Source of the DNA: an uncultured Burkholderiales bacterium
GTDB lineage: Bacteria; Pseudomonadota; Gammaproteobacteria; Burkholderiales; Burkholderiaceae_C
Assembly: GCA_903910745.1 (NCBI GenBank)
Contig: CAIWAO010000091.1
Span: 1-44,039 of the forward strand
DNA: 44,039 nt
Direction of reading: 5' to 3'
Shown in pieces: positions 34,476 through 43,478 of the stretch (positions are counted from its first letter, which is position 1; every line of letters starts with the position of its first letter). Both the position numbers and the translations under genes were made by a program. The notes beneath the pieces are model-generated. The model saw nothing but the letters and a program-made list of their open reading frames with translations. It searched no databases and had not been told where the DNA came from.

Positions 34476-34508
34476 AATTTTTTTCACTAAGAGCTATCCC
34501 CTACTTTG

Positions 34509-35300
34509 ATGATTAAATTTGCAACTTGGAATGTGAATTCCTTGACCGTTCGGTTGCCACAAGTTCTTGAATGGCTGTCCAAAGATCCAATTGAGCCTAC
34601 AAGCTCAGGAGTTGACTTGCTGGCCATTCAAGAAACAAAGACTACAGATGACAAATTCCCATTAAAGGATTTTGAAAATGCTAATTTTCATGTTGCCTTT
34701 CATGGTCAAAAGACATACAACGGTGTAGCTCTTGTCTCAAAATACCCACTTGAGAACATTGTCAAGAACATACCTGGCTTTGACGATGACATGGCCCGGG
34801 TCATCTCTGCAACAGTCAATGGAATTAGGGTAGTTGGCGCCTATTTCCCAAACGGTCAAGATCCTGAGAGTGATAAATTTGAATACAAAATGCGTTGGCT
34901 GACCGCTTTGCATGACTGGCTAAAAAGCGAGCTCACTCAATATCCCAAAATGATATTGATGGGGGACTTTAACATCACATTTGATGCTAGAGATGTATGG
35001 GATCCAGTCAAATTAGAGGGAACCATTCACTGCACTTTGCAGGAAAGGGCCCATTTGACTTCACTGATTGAGTTGGGATTTACAGATTCATTCAGGGTAT
35101 TTGATGAGGAAGAAAAGAAATACTCATGGTGGGACTATAGAGAATTTGCATTCAAACGTAATCGCGGTTTGAGGATCGATCATATTTTAGTTAGCAAAGC
35201 CTTGGAGACTCAGCTGACAAATTGTGTAATAGACAAAGCACCCAGAAAAAATGAACGACCAAGTGATCACGCCCCTGTAGTTGCCTACTTTAAGGCTTAA
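34509..35300 (+). CDS. xth: Exodeoxyribonuclease III / AP endonuclease
   Basis: An endonuclease/exonuclease/phosphatase-fold DNA-repair enzyme that cuts at abasic sites. The 263-residue protein shows FATWNVNSL (Asn), LLAIQETKTTD (metal-binding Glu), GAYFPNG, MGDFNITFDARDVWDP (catalytic Asp/Asn), RIDHILVSKAL and the C-terminal PSDHAPVVAYF (catalytic Asp-His). All active-site residues are present. The ATG at 34509 is used; a TTG one codon earlier is possible. Confidence 0.95.
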   Translation: MIKFATWNVNSLTVRLPQVLEWLSKDPIEPTSSGVDLLAIQETKTTDDKFPLKDFENANFHVAFHGQKTYNGVALVSKYPLENIVKNIPGFDDDMARVISATVNGIRVVGAYFPNGQDPESDKFEYKMRWLTALHDWLKSELTQYPKMILMGDFNITFDARDVWDPVKLEGTIHCTLQERAHLTSLIELGFTDSFRVFDEEEKKYSWWDYREFAFKRNRGLRIDHILVSKALETQLTNCVIDKAPRKNERPSDHAPVVAYFKA

Positions 35301-35331
35301 TTTCTGTCAAATTATTAATTACGTAACTCCT

Positions 35332-37005
35332 CTACTCAAGTCCAAGCTCTTGAATTTTGCGAGTAATCGTATTTCTGCCTATACCTAGCTTTTGAGCGGC
35401 CTCAATTCTTCTTCCCCTGGTGTTTGCAAGGGCCGTTTGGATGAGTGTGCTCTCAAACCTTTTGCTCAAAATATCCCAAACATCTTGATGACCTGCGACC
35501 AACAGCGACATCGCTTGAGCTTCAAGCCCTGTTTGCCAATCGGCACCAAAATTACTGGATGAATTAGGATCTAAAGAACCAACGACGCCAGATCCTATGT
35601 TCATATTTTGCACAACAGGTGAGCCGTTGCTGTTCAGATGGGGGCTCGCTAAATTTGGTTTGTTTGAACTTGGATCAAAACCTTGAACTGAATTCGTAAC
35701 GAACTCAATTTGAGGCGCACTATTTAATGATCCTACCTCATCAAAGCTTGCGTTACTAAGCGTAGTAACTACTTCAGTATGATTGGCATTCACACCCAGG
35801 GTTCTACCCAGTGCCCCAACGTCTAAGCCTGAGTTTGTTACAGATAAAAGCACATCGGGTGGAAGATCCTTAGGCTCAATGTTTTGAGCCGGTGCCATAA
35901 CAGTTAACCAATGACATATATTTTCTAATTGGCGTACATTTCCAGGAAAAGAAAAAGCTTGTAAAACTTGTATAGCGCTGTCTGAAATTCTTTTATATTC
36001 AACTCCGAGTTGTTGAGCACTTTGCTGAAGAAAATGATGAGTTAAAGTTGGAATATCCTCAACCCGCTCCCTAAGTGCTGGTAAGCGAAGTCTAATCACA
36101 TTTAAGCGATGGAACAAATCCTCCCTAAATACTCCGTCTTTTACTCGTTGTTCAAGGTCTTGGTGTGTAGCGGCAATCACTCTGACGTTTGCCTTTAATG
36201 CGATATGGCCCCCCACTCTATAAAAGTTACCATCACTCAAAACCCTAAGTAAGCGGGTTTGCAAGTCTAATGGCATATCTCCTATTTCGTCTAAGAAAAG
36301 GGTTCCCCCCTCTGCTTGTTCAAAGCGCCCTCGTCGCATCGTTTGCGCACCAGTGAATGCACCTCTTTCGTGACCAAATAGTTCACTCTCTAAAAGGTCT
36401 TTAGGAATTGCTGCAGTATTGATTGCAACAAATGGTCCACCAGCTCTTACTGAGTGTTTGTGAAGCGCTCTTGCAACCAGCTCTTTGCCCGATCCGGACT
36501 CGCCGGTGATCATTACAGTAACAACACTTTGACTTAAACGGCCAATAGCTCTGAATACGTCCTGCATTGCGGGTGCGTGGCCTAACATTTCAGTTGAGAG
36601 TTTTGCATCAACCGAGTCACCTAACTCACGGTTACCTTCATCTACTGCTCTACGAATGAGTTCAATGGCTTTGGGAAGATCAAAAGGCTTGGGCAAATAT
36701 TCGAATGCTCCCCCTTGAAATGAGGAGACGGCGCTATCTAGATCTGAATACGCAGTCATGATGATGACAGGTAATGCAGGATATTTTTCTTTGACTGCAT
36801 TCAGCAACTCAAGTCCAGTTCCACCGGGCATCCGGATATCACTGACAAGCACTTGTGGACTCTCCTCAGGGAGGCAGGTTTGCATTGCTGTCAGTACATC
36901 CTTCGGATTTGTGAAGCTACGTGTAGGCATGTCTTCACGCATCAACGCTTTTTCTAGAACAAAGCGTATAGACTGATCATCATCAACGATCCAAATTGGT
37001 TTCAT
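35332..37005 (-). CDS. ntrC: Nitrogen regulator NtrC (GlnG)
   Basis: The sigma-54 activator of nitrogen-limitation genes. The 557-residue protein has a receiver domain with phospho-acceptor D56 and an AAA+ domain with Walker A GESGSGKE (168-175), the sigma-54-contact loop GAFTGA (215-220) and Walker B LFLDEIG. The C-terminal Fis-type helix-turn-helix is around 532-553 ([20 protein letters not shown]). It is longer than usual because of an Asn/Ser/Gly/Val-rich linker of about 100 residues (388-487) between AAA+ and DNA-binding domains. It is last in the operon after ntrB. Confidence 0.97.
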   Translation of the reverse strand: MKPIWIVDDDQSIRFVLEKALMREDMPTRSFTNPKDVLTAMQTCLPEESPQVLVSDIRMPGGTGLELLNAVKEKYPALPVIIMTAYSDLDSAVSSFQGGAFEYLPKPFDLPKAIELIRRAVDEGNRELGDSVDAKLSTEMLGHAPAMQDVFRAIGRLSQSVVTVMITGESGSGKELVARALHKHSVRAGGPFVAINTAAIPKDLLESELFGHERGAFTGAQTMRRGRFEQAEGGTLFLDEIGDMPLDLQTRLLRVLSDGNFYRVGGHIALKANVRVIAATHQDLEQRVKDGVFREDLFHRLNVIRLRLPALRERVEDIPTLTHHFLQQSAQQLGVEYKRISDSAIQVLQAFSFPGNVRQLENICHWLTVMAPAQNIEPKDLPPDVLLSVTNSGLDVGALGRTLGVNANHTEVVTTLSNASFDEVGSLNSAPQIEFVTNSVQGFDPSSNKPNLASPHLNSNGSPVVQNMNIGSGVVGSLDPNSSSNFGADWQTGLEAQAMSLLVAGHQDVWDILSKRFESTLIQTALANTRGRRIEAAQKLGIGRNTITRKIQELGLE

Positions 37006-37080
37006 TTAACAAAATACCTCTGGTTTTAATTAGAAGATCAATTACAAAAAATTCCCTAATTTTTCCTAAGTATAAAAATA

Positions 37081-38163
37081 CTAAGGTAGGGGTATCAAAA
37101 TCATAAAATCTGTTTTCCCTGGCTCGCTCTCACATTCAATAACACCAGAGTGTTGTTGAATGAATGTTTGTGCCAGATTCAGTCCCAAACCCGAACCTCC
37201 ATCTCTACCAGAAACCAAGGGGTAGAAAAGTCTGTCTTTGATCGACTCTGGTATGCCAGGACCGTTATCTATCACATGCAATTCCAATGCCAATCGATTC
37301 ACTTGCTTGCCAAATGTGACCTGTCTGGCGATCCTACTCCTCAAAATAATTTTGCCAAGTCCCTGGGCAATTTGGATATGAAGGGCTTGAGCTGCGTTAT
37401 GAACTAAATTAAGCACCGCTTGGATTAACTGCTCCATATCTCCCATGAATTCTGGAATAGAAGTGTCATAGTCCCTGACCACCTGCAGCCCTTTGGGAAA
37501 TTCTGCCAAAATCAAGGAGCGCACTCGTTCACAAATTTCGTGGATATTGACTGGAGCCGCGATATGAGGCTTTCGGTGCGGGGCAAGTAAACGGTCTACA
37601 AGTGCTTGTAGCCTATCAGCCTCTCTTATGATGACTTGGGTGTATTCATTTAACTCTCTTGAATCTATCTCCATTTCGAGGAGTTGCGCTGCGCCTCTAA
37701 TACCACCCAACGGATTTTTGATTTCATGAGCAAGGTTTCGAATCAAATCTTTATTGGCTTGGGCTTGGTCAAGAATTCTTTCTTCTTTCTCAATTTTGTT
37801 TTGCTTGTCTAGCGGTAAGAGCTCAATCAAGATCTCATTGGTTTTGTCAACAGGAACCAAAATGACATGAACTGGTACATCATCTTTTGCAAAACGTTTG
37901 ACGTTGGCGTCAAACCTAAAGGCTGCGAACTCATTTTTCAGAGCTCCTCTCAAGGCGTTTTCAAAAAATGCCTTCTCAACAAACAAATCTAAAATTGAAG
38001 AACCTTCAATTATTCTTCGTGGAACCTCCATTACGTCTTCAAAGGCGGAGTTAGCATATATTACTCGCCCGTTTTGATCTGCAACCAGCACCAGTGTGGC
38101 AAGGAGATCATAAGAAATAAAGCGCGCATCGTTATTCAAAAGATTTAAACCCTTTTTTGACAA
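37081..38163 (-). CDS. ntrB: Nitrogen-sensing histidine kinase NtrB (GlnL)
   Basis: It phosphorylates or dephosphorylates NtrC under control of the PII protein. The 360-residue cytosolic protein has a PAS domain (about 18-115) and a dimerisation/phosphotransfer helix with H146 in RNLAHEIKNPLGGIRGAAQL. The ATPase carries an N box (VLNLVHNAAQAL), DNGPGIP, and a G2 loop GGSGLGLNLAQTF. The start appears to be TTG at 38163 with no Shine-Dalgarno; the next in-frame ATG would cut into the PAS domain. A 6-bp hairpin lies between it and the preceding stop. Confidence 0.95.
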   Translation of the reverse strand: MSKKGLNLLNNDARFISYDLLATLVLVADQNGRVIYANSAFEDVMEVPRRIIEGSSILDLFVEKAFFENALRGALKNEFAAFRFDANVKRFAKDDVPVHVILVPVDKTNEILIELLPLDKQNKIEKEERILDQAQANKDLIRNLAHEIKNPLGGIRGAAQLLEMEIDSRELNEYTQVIIREADRLQALVDRLLAPHRKPHIAAPVNIHEICERVRSLILAEFPKGLQVVRDYDTSIPEFMGDMEQLIQAVLNLVHNAAQALHIQIAQGLGKIILRSRIARQVTFGKQVNRLALELHVIDNGPGIPESIKDRLFYPLVSGRDGGSGLGLNLAQTFIQQHSGVIECESEPGKTDFMILIPLP

Positions 38164-38171
38164 ATAATAAA

Positions 38172-38187
38172 TTCACTTTTTAGTGAA
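38172..38187 (-). repeat. Small hairpin at the ntrB translation start
   Basis: TTCACT (38172-38177) and AGTGAA (38182-38187) around TTTT. It overlaps the stop of the upstream gene and ends nine bases before the ntrB TTG, so it could influence coupling of translation. Confidence 0.5.
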
Positions 38188-38701
38188 GTTTAGAAATTTC
38201 ACGATCAAGACCTAATAAGTCAGCAGAAATGCGTGCATTTTCTTGATTTATTTTTTTCAACTCTGCAGCATCAAATTTAGCGTTTTTGGTTTGCTCTATC
38301 AACACATTCCTGCGCTCAATTAGACGTCCCTGCTCACTCATTAATATCTGCCTTGACTGCTCATCTCGATCAGCCTTAGTTAAAACTGTGCTCTGTCCAA
38401 CAAAAGGTATCGCCTCTGCATTTTTAGAAACACTGTCCGCTTTCCCCCCAGGTACAACTATACGGCTTGCTGCATTAGGTGCATTAGTTGCATTTGGGGC
38501 ACTAAGAATGACAGTCGGTGTCGTAACCTCAATGGGTAGGCAACTCGATTTGTCGGAAACTGCCTGCTCAGGAGTCGGAATTTGATTGGTAATAAGTTGT
38601 CCGCACTTCCATAATTGATTCTGATTTTGCGCGATGGCCATTTTTAGCCAACATCCAAGCAAAATAAAAACAACTGGAAATAAAGAATTAATACGAAGCA
38701 T
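38180..38701 (-). CDS. Small exported protein between glnA and ntrB
   Basis: The 173-residue protein has an N-terminal signal peptide (cleavage near AIA, residue 24). A short mature segment with two Cys follows (LWKCGQLITNQIPTPEQ, then SSCLPIE), resembling the DUF4124-like proteins found in many betaproteobacteria. A Ala/Asn/Pro/Val-rich linker and a charged coiled coil (about 110-170, KADRDEQSRQILMSEQGRLI) complete it. It is cotranscribed with ntrB (16-base gap). The function is unknown. Genes of this look are commonly located here in Burkholderiales, but that is recollection. Confidence 0.7.
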   Translation of the reverse strand: MLRINSLFPVVFILLGCWLKMAIAQNQNQLWKCGQLITNQIPTPEQAVSDKSSCLPIEVTTPTVILSAPNATNAPNAASRIVVPGGKADSVSKNAEAIPFVGQSTVLTKADRDEQSRQILMSEQGRLIERRNVLIEQTKNAKFDAAELKKINQENARISADLLGLDREISKLH

Positions 38702-38738
38702 TTAACAACAAAGAGAGTGGGGAGTCTTCAATCGAAAA

Positions 38739-38763
38739 AAAAGGACGGCAAGGCCGTCCTTTT
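38739..38763 (-). terminator. Terminator of glnA
   Basis: AAAAGGACGGC (38739-38749) and GCCGTCCTTTT (38753-38763) form an 11-bp stem with a three-base loop. On the minus strand it is followed by a long T-run, so it ends the glnA transcript before the ntrBC genes. Confidence 0.9.
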
Positions 38764-38781
38764 TGACCTGCAAAACTCAGC

Positions 38782-40197
38782 TTACAGTGAGTAATACATA
38801 TCGAACTCAACGGGGTGAGTTGCCATACGGAAGCGAGTCACTTCTTGCATCTTAAGATCGATGTAAGCATCGATCATAGAGTCTGAGAATACTCCGCCCT
38901 TAGTTAAGAAGGCACGATCTTTATTAAGCTCATCTAGTGCTTGGTCAAGACTGTGACAAACAGTTGGGATTAATGCATCTTCCTCTGGAGGTAAATGGTA
39001 CAAATCTTTAGTTGCAGCCTCACCTGGATGTATCTTGTTCTCTATGCCGTCTAAACCTGCCATCATTAATGCGGAGAAGCATAGGTAAGGATTGGCCATT
39101 GGATCAGGGAAACGTGTCTCAATACGACGTGCCTTGTCACTATTAACATAAGGAATACGGATTGAGGCAGAGCGGTTACGACTTGAGTAGGCAAGCTTAA
39201 CTGGCGCCTCAAACCCTGGTACCAAACGCTTGTAGCTGTTTGTAGTTGGGTTTGTAATAGCATTCAAAGCACGAGCGTGTTTGATAATGCCGCCAATGTA
39301 CCAAAGGGCAACGTCGCTGAGACCAGCGTATCCAGAACCAGCAAACAGATTTTTGCCGTCTTTCCAAATGGATTGATGTACGTGCATTCCTGAACCATTA
39401 TCGCCAACCAATGGCTTGGGCATAAATGTAGCGGTTTTGCCGTAAGCATTTGCAACGTTCCAAACCACATATTTAAGTTTTTGTGTCCAATCAGCTCTCT
39501 CTACGAGTGTAGAGAATTTTGTACCAATCTCATTTTGACCAGCACCGGCAACTTCATGATGGAAAACCTCAACAGGGATGCCCATCTCTTCTAAGAGTAA
39601 GCACATTTCAGCACGCATATCCTGAGTGCTATCTACTGGAGGAACAGGGAAATAGCCACCTTTGACAGTGGGACGATGTCCACGATTGCCACCTTCCAAT
39701 TTCTCACCCGTATTCCACGGCGCTTCATATTCGTCAATTTTGAAGAAAGCACCGGACATTTCGTTTGACCAGCGAACATCATCAAAGATAAAAAATTCTG
39801 GCTCTGGACCAAAGTAAGCGGTGTCTCCAAGACCAGAGGACTTCAGGTAAGCTTCTGCACGTCCAGCAATAGACCTTGGATCACGATCATAGGGCTTACG
39901 CTCAAAGGGCTCGTATACATCGCATGACAAAACGATAGTTGGCTCTTGGAAGAACGGATCTAGGAATGCGGATTTCGCATCGGGCATAAGTAACATGTCA
40001 GACGCCTCGATACCCTTCCAACCAGCAATGGAGGAGCCATCAAAAGCGTGACCCTCTGTAAATTTTTCTTCATTGAAAGCAGAAATCGGAACTGATACGT
40101 GCTGCTCTTTGCCCCTTGTATCCGTAAATCTAAAGTCAACAAATTTAACTTCATTATCCTTGGCTAGTTTCATTACATCTGCCACAGTTTTGACCAT
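38782..40197 (-). CDS. glnA: Glutamine synthetase type I (GlnA)
   Basis: It makes glutamine from glutamate and ammonia with ATP and is the main ammonia-assimilating enzyme. The 471-residue protein shows the beta-grasp start ([17 protein letters not shown]), [17 protein letters not shown], and [11 protein letters not shown] with the metal-binding glutamates. It also has [26 protein letters not shown], and NRSASIRIP (ATP-binding). The adenylylation tyrosine is Y400 in [10 protein letters not shown], so it is regulated by adenylylation. GGAG lies before the ATG, and a sigma-54 promoter lies upstream. Confidence 0.99.
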   Translation of the reverse strand: MVKTVADVMKLAKDNEVKFVDFRFTDTRGKEQHVSVPISAFNEEKFTEGHAFDGSSIAGWKGIEASDMLLMPDAKSAFLDPFFQEPTIVLSCDVYEPFERKPYDRDPRSIAGRAEAYLKSSGLGDTAYFGPEPEFFIFDDVRWSNEMSGAFFKIDEYEAPWNTGEKLEGGNRGHRPTVKGGYFPVPPVDSTQDMRAEMCLLLEEMGIPVEVFHHEVAGAGQNEIGTKFSTLVERADWTQKLKYVVWNVANAYGKTATFMPKPLVGDNGSGMHVHQSIWKDGKNLFAGSGYAGLSDVALWYIGGIIKHARALNAITNPTTNSYKRLVPGFEAPVKLAYSSRNRSASIRIPYVNSDKARRIETRFPDPMANPYLCFSALMMAGLDGIENKIHPGEAATKDLYHLPPEEDALIPTVCHSLDQALDELNKDRAFLTKGGVFSDSMIDAYIDLKMQEVTRFRMATHPVEFDMYYSL

Positions 40198-40249
40198 CTG
40201 AGTATCTCCTATTGGGGAAAAGTTATTGAAATCTTAAGTGTAGTTCAAA

Positions 40250-40264
40250 GCAGTATCTATGCCA
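40250..40264 (-). promoter_or_regulatory. Sigma-54 promoter of glnA
   Basis: Read on the minus strand: TGGCATAGATACTGC. The GG and GC are at the exact -24/-12 spacing, and TGGCA and TGC match the consensus TGGCACG-N4-TTGC. The predicted transcription start is near 40238, about 40 bases before the glnA ATG. Confidence 0.75.
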
Positions 40265-40303
40265 TTCAGCTCAGACACGCTCTTCTATCAAACCCACACA
40301 TTG

Positions 40304-40440
40304 TGCACCTACTATGGCCATAATTTACAGACCAAGCAAGTTGTAAAAAAGAAATTGAACCAAGAAAGTTAAATTAATAATACTTAATGACGCATTTTTA
40401 GCGTGCACCATAAAAATACACTGTATTTATCGCACCATTT
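40304..40440 (-). promoter_or_regulatory. Candidate NtrC half-sites upstream of glnA
   Basis: TGCACC occurs at 40304-40309 and 40404-40409, and GCACCATTT at 40432-40440. Each resembles one half of the NtrC site (TGCACC-N5-GGTGCA); the second halves are degenerate. They lie about 65-200 bases upstream of the predicted glnA start, where enhancers are expected. Confidence 0.4.
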
Positions 40441-41272
40441 CAGGTCCTATTTTTGCACCAAAATGAATCATATCTTGTTTTAATGCCTGATAGGCTTGTT
40501 CAACAAGAGGCTTAAGCCCCTTAACACCTAGCTCAATATGCTTACCGTGTACGGGATGATCAACACTAGGCAAACTAAAAACCTTAATGGTTGGAAACTT
40601 TAATTCTAGAGCTTGCATGAATGGGGTCAGCGCTGCCTCCATGGAGCCATAAAGGATCATTGAGAGCTCTGTCGTTTTGATACGTTGATGGTATGAAGCG
40701 TAATTAACATCCAAGAGAGTTTCTATCATGGGCCAAGCCATCACAGGGAAACCAGGTACGAAGTGAACCGTACCTACTTTGCCAACACAAGTGAACCCAG
40801 GTATCTTGTTATAGGGATTGTTAATCAACTGCGCTCCAACTGGAAATACTCCCATGTTTAGACGATGAACATTGTCTGGGTGATCAGCGACGTATGGAGT
40901 CCCTGCTTCCTTTGCCAAATCTTTCATCCGTTGCCTGATCAAATTCTCTGCGTCTGGGTGAAGTTCTAGTTCACATTGAAGGGCCTTAGCTGCACATTGC
41001 CTAGTGTGATCATCAGGTGTCGCTCCAATACCGCCACAAGAGAAATAAACCCCAGGCGTATTAAAAGCCATGTCTAAAACTTTTGTAATCCGCTCAGGAG
41101 AGTCCCCTACTATTTGAGCACTAGACAAAGATAGTCCTCTTTCGTTTAAAAGCTCAATGACTTTTGTCATGTGCTTATCTACTCGTTTTCCTGACAAAAT
41201 TTCATCACCCACAATAATCAATCCAAACTCAGGAGGGGTCAAGTCTTTAGAAGAATCAGAATTTTTTTGCAT
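40427..41272 (-). CDS. Molybdopterin-binding (MoaB/CinA N-terminal-like) protein
   Basis: The 281-residue protein consists of one MoCF-biosynthesis-like domain with FGLIIVGDEILSGKRVDKHM at the start, CGGIGATPDDHTRQCAAKAL for the pterin site, and NNPYNKIPGFTCVGKVGTVHF followed by VPGFPVMAWPMIE. It is like the N-terminal half of CinA (competence/damage-inducible protein A) without its C-terminal pyridine-nucleotide amidase. Such short forms are common; the cellular role is not established. It is preceded by a C8 tract (minus strand) and lies 229 bp upstream of glnA. Confidence 0.85.
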   Translation of the reverse strand: MQKNSDSSKDLTPPEFGLIIVGDEILSGKRVDKHMTKVIELLNERGLSLSSAQIVGDSPERITKVLDMAFNTPGVYFSCGGIGATPDDHTRQCAAKALQCELELHPDAENLIRQRMKDLAKEAGTPYVADHPDNVHRLNMGVFPVGAQLINNPYNKIPGFTCVGKVGTVHFVPGFPVMAWPMIETLLDVNYASYHQRIKTTELSMILYGSMEAALTPFMQALELKFPTIKVFSLPSVDHPVHGKHIELGVKGLKPLVEQAYQALKQDMIHFGAKIGPEMVR

Positions 41273-41308
41273 ATGTGTAAAAAAGGGGGGGGTAAATAAA
41301 GCCGGTTA

Positions 41309-42337
41309 CTAAATTGAACGCAAGTGATTTTTAAGTTCTTCTTCACTTAATTTTAATAATTTAACCGCCTGTTCTGGACTGATCAACTCCATATTCAACA
41401 TCGAAGTTATCAATGTATTTTTATCTGCAATATGAGACTTGTCATCGGCTGTTTCACCAAAGAGCAAAACCATTAAGGTTTTGCCAACGATATTCATCAA
41501 TACTCCAAACAATACCAACCCAAGCAACATGGTTACTGCAGCAATCATTCTTCCCCAAAAGGTTACGGGAAACATATCACCGTAGCCAGTCGTAGTTAAA
41601 GTCACCATACACCACCACATCGTTGCAGGTATGGATGTAAAAAACCGCTTATCCTCGGGTATAGGATTCTGACTCATTGGGTCTATCGGAACAAATTTTG
41701 ATTGCTCAGCAGTAGCACCTTCAGGCAAAGGTTCAAGCTTGAGTTTAGCATCCAGTTCGCTTTGCCCTACCTCCATAGCCTCGGGAGAATACAGTCCGCC
41801 TTCAACAAAAAACATAAGACTGCTTGAAATCATCAAAACAGAAAATAAGGCAATAAAGTAAATTCTAAGATTAGTAATTATTGGGTTGGCAGACTTGACT
41901 TTGTTGGTCAATTCTTTCAACGCTGATTTGGCCATTTTCAGCACTCGTAATACTCTGACAATCCTGAGTAACCTGAATACTTTCGCCCCCTGGAGCATAC
42001 CTAGATCTAAGAGCTGTAGTATGGTCGGTAGTATAGAAATTAGGTCCACCAGGCCCCAAAAACTAAATATATATTTGATACGGTTTTGTGCATATGTCAC
42101 ATTACCAGCATAGTCCAATATGAAGAATATGACTGCAATATATTCAACTATGTGAAAAATAGATAAGTACTCAGTACCGTAAGGCTCTACGGTCTCAAGA
42201 GCCATTGAAATACATGAAACATAAATCCAAAAATTAATCACTGCAGCCCAACGTTTGAATGCGTTGCTCGTTGGGTCTGTGAATATGGATTCAGTAAGCC
42301 CTATATTTTGGGCAGACGGCGTCACCTGAGTGTTCAT
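41309..42337 (-). CDS. Voltage-gated potassium channel family protein
   Basis: The 342-residue protein has six membrane helices: S1-S3 (about 30-110), S4 with arginines at every third position (R122, R125, R128, R131, then K134), S5 (about 158-178), a re-entrant pore with selectivity filter TTTGYGD (248-254), and S6 (about 265-290). The C-terminal 45 residues are cytosolic (SPEQAVKLLKLSEEELKNHL). The TGYGD filter indicates K+ selectivity. Unusually, the S5-pore loop is about 55 residues long and acidic (residues 180-235). The gene upstream on the same strand is distant, so it is probably first in its transcript. Confidence 0.93.
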   Translation of the reverse strand: MNTQVTPSAQNIGLTESIFTDPTSNAFKRWAAVINFWIYVSCISMALETVEPYGTEYLSIFHIVEYIAVIFFILDYAGNVTYAQNRIKYIFSFWGLVDLISILPTILQLLDLGMLQGAKVFRLLRIVRVLRVLKMAKSALKELTNKVKSANPIITNLRIYFIALFSVLMISSSLMFFVEGGLYSPEAMEVGQSELDAKLKLEPLPEGATAEQSKFVPIDPMSQNPIPEDKRFFTSIPATMWWCMVTLTTTGYGDMFPVTFWGRMIAAVTMLLGLVLFGVLMNIVGKTLMVLLFGETADDKSHIADKNTLITSMLNMELISPEQAVKLLKLSEEELKNHLRSI

Positions 42338-42816
42338 CCTAGCTCCTATTTTTGGTTTGTATTAAAGGGAGCTATGATAAACCAGTGTCAGATAAGCAAA
42401 ACTAAGGGCTCTATTTTTTTTACGTATTCTGTTCCATATTTCAAATACTTAAGGCTTCAAAATATAAAAAGGGGCTCTTTTAAAAGCCCTATTTCAAGCA
42501 ATTAATTATTTAATTTAATTTAGCAGCGCCGCATTTACAAACTCTTTTTTTAAAAAATACCGAAAGAACAAGGTAACTTTGCCCCCAACTTTACGACTAA
42601 GGCGCCCAAAAAACCCTTAACTTTGAGCTCTGGGAGAGAAAAAGAGCATACATTTTGGTTGTAAAGTAGCGTAGCTTCCTGTGATGAAAATGGTTTTTTT
42701 GAACTTAAATCTAAGTTACCATAGATTTTGACTCAAGCTTTCATACCCACCGGTCGATACTTAGAGGTGAGTTTCTACTTTTTTAAAAAAACATCCCTTA
42801 ACTTTTGATTTTAGTT
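42338..42816. other. Intergenic region between the channel gene and an exported-protein gene
   Basis: About 480 bp, AT-rich, divergent on both sides. No gene, RNA or repeat is supported except a hairpin with arms GGGCT (42472-42476) and AGCCC (42485-42489), followed by a T-rich stretch on the minus strand, which may be an orphan minus-strand terminator. No convincing promoter could be chosen. Confidence 0.5.
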
Positions 42817-43353
42817 ATGAAAAAAATTATCTTTTTATTATTATTTCTTAGTCAAGTTGCTATTGCGCAGAACAAAGACAATGTATTTCAAACAATAAGG
42901 TTCAAAGGTCTAAACAAGGTCGATCTAATTTTAGAGGTAGATGATGACGCAAAGACTTGTGGATTAAATAAGTCTGAATTACTTAAATCAGTTAACTCTC
43001 TCCTCAATCAATCGAGGTTGATAAAAGTTGATTCTGAATCTGATGACTATATTGCTTTGAACATTACAACCTTGCCAACCTCATATGAAGAGGGTCAAAT
43101 TCCCTCGTGCTTTTTTGTGTCTCAAATTGAGCTTAATAGATTGATCAATTTCAAGGATAAGAAAATATATGCATCGCTTTGGGAGAGTACTCTTCTTAAT
43201 TACACAGGTTCAAGCGAATACGCAATACAGGGAGGGACTTTGCCAAAAAAAGAAATTAAAGAGAAATTACTCAGCAACGAAAAATTAATTGAATCAGTCC
43301 TGCAAAAACTTGCATCGACATTTCTAAACGAAGTTGAAAATGCCAATCGTTGA
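42817..43353 (+). CDS. Exported protein of unknown function
   Basis: The 178-residue protein has an obvious signal peptide (MKKIIFLLLFLSQVAIAQ, cleavage after residue 17-18). It is a soluble, Lys/Asp/Leu-rich mature protein with two Cys (CGLNKSE and PSCFFVS), possibly disulphide-linked. No family is recognised. The ATG at 42817 is chosen because it starts the signal peptide directly; no Shine-Dalgarno is seen. It lies in an AT-rich, accessory-looking segment next to a transposase remnant. Confidence 0.65.
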   Translation: MKKIIFLLLFLSQVAIAQNKDNVFQTIRFKGLNKVDLILEVDDDAKTCGLNKSELLKSVNSLLNQSRLIKVDSESDDYIALNITTLPTSYEEGQIPSCFFVSQIELNRLINFKDKKIYASLWESTLLNYTGSSEYAIQGGTLPKKEIKEKLLSNEKLIESVLQKLASTFLNEVENANR

Positions 43354-43421
43354 ACGTAAAAAGCCAACGTAGAAATTATATTGATAGCCAATATCGACTC
43401 TTCATAAAATCCAAATAACAA

Positions 43422-43460
43422 CCGCCTATCCATAAATAGGATCTAAATATAGCGGCTTTT
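43422..43460 (+). terminator. Possible terminator after the exported-protein gene
   Basis: CCGCCTAT and ATAGCGG pair with one bulged C, enclosing an inner CCTAT/ATAGG pair as an alternative fold, followed by CTTTTATT. Weak. Confidence 0.35.
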
Positions 43461-43478
43461 ATTGGTGCTTAGCGCAGG

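Noticed and set aside
42308-42505. Small plus-strand frame divergent from the channel gene
   Set aside because: No ribosome-binding site, no conserved features, and it overlaps the channel gene's 5' end and the hairpin at 42472.
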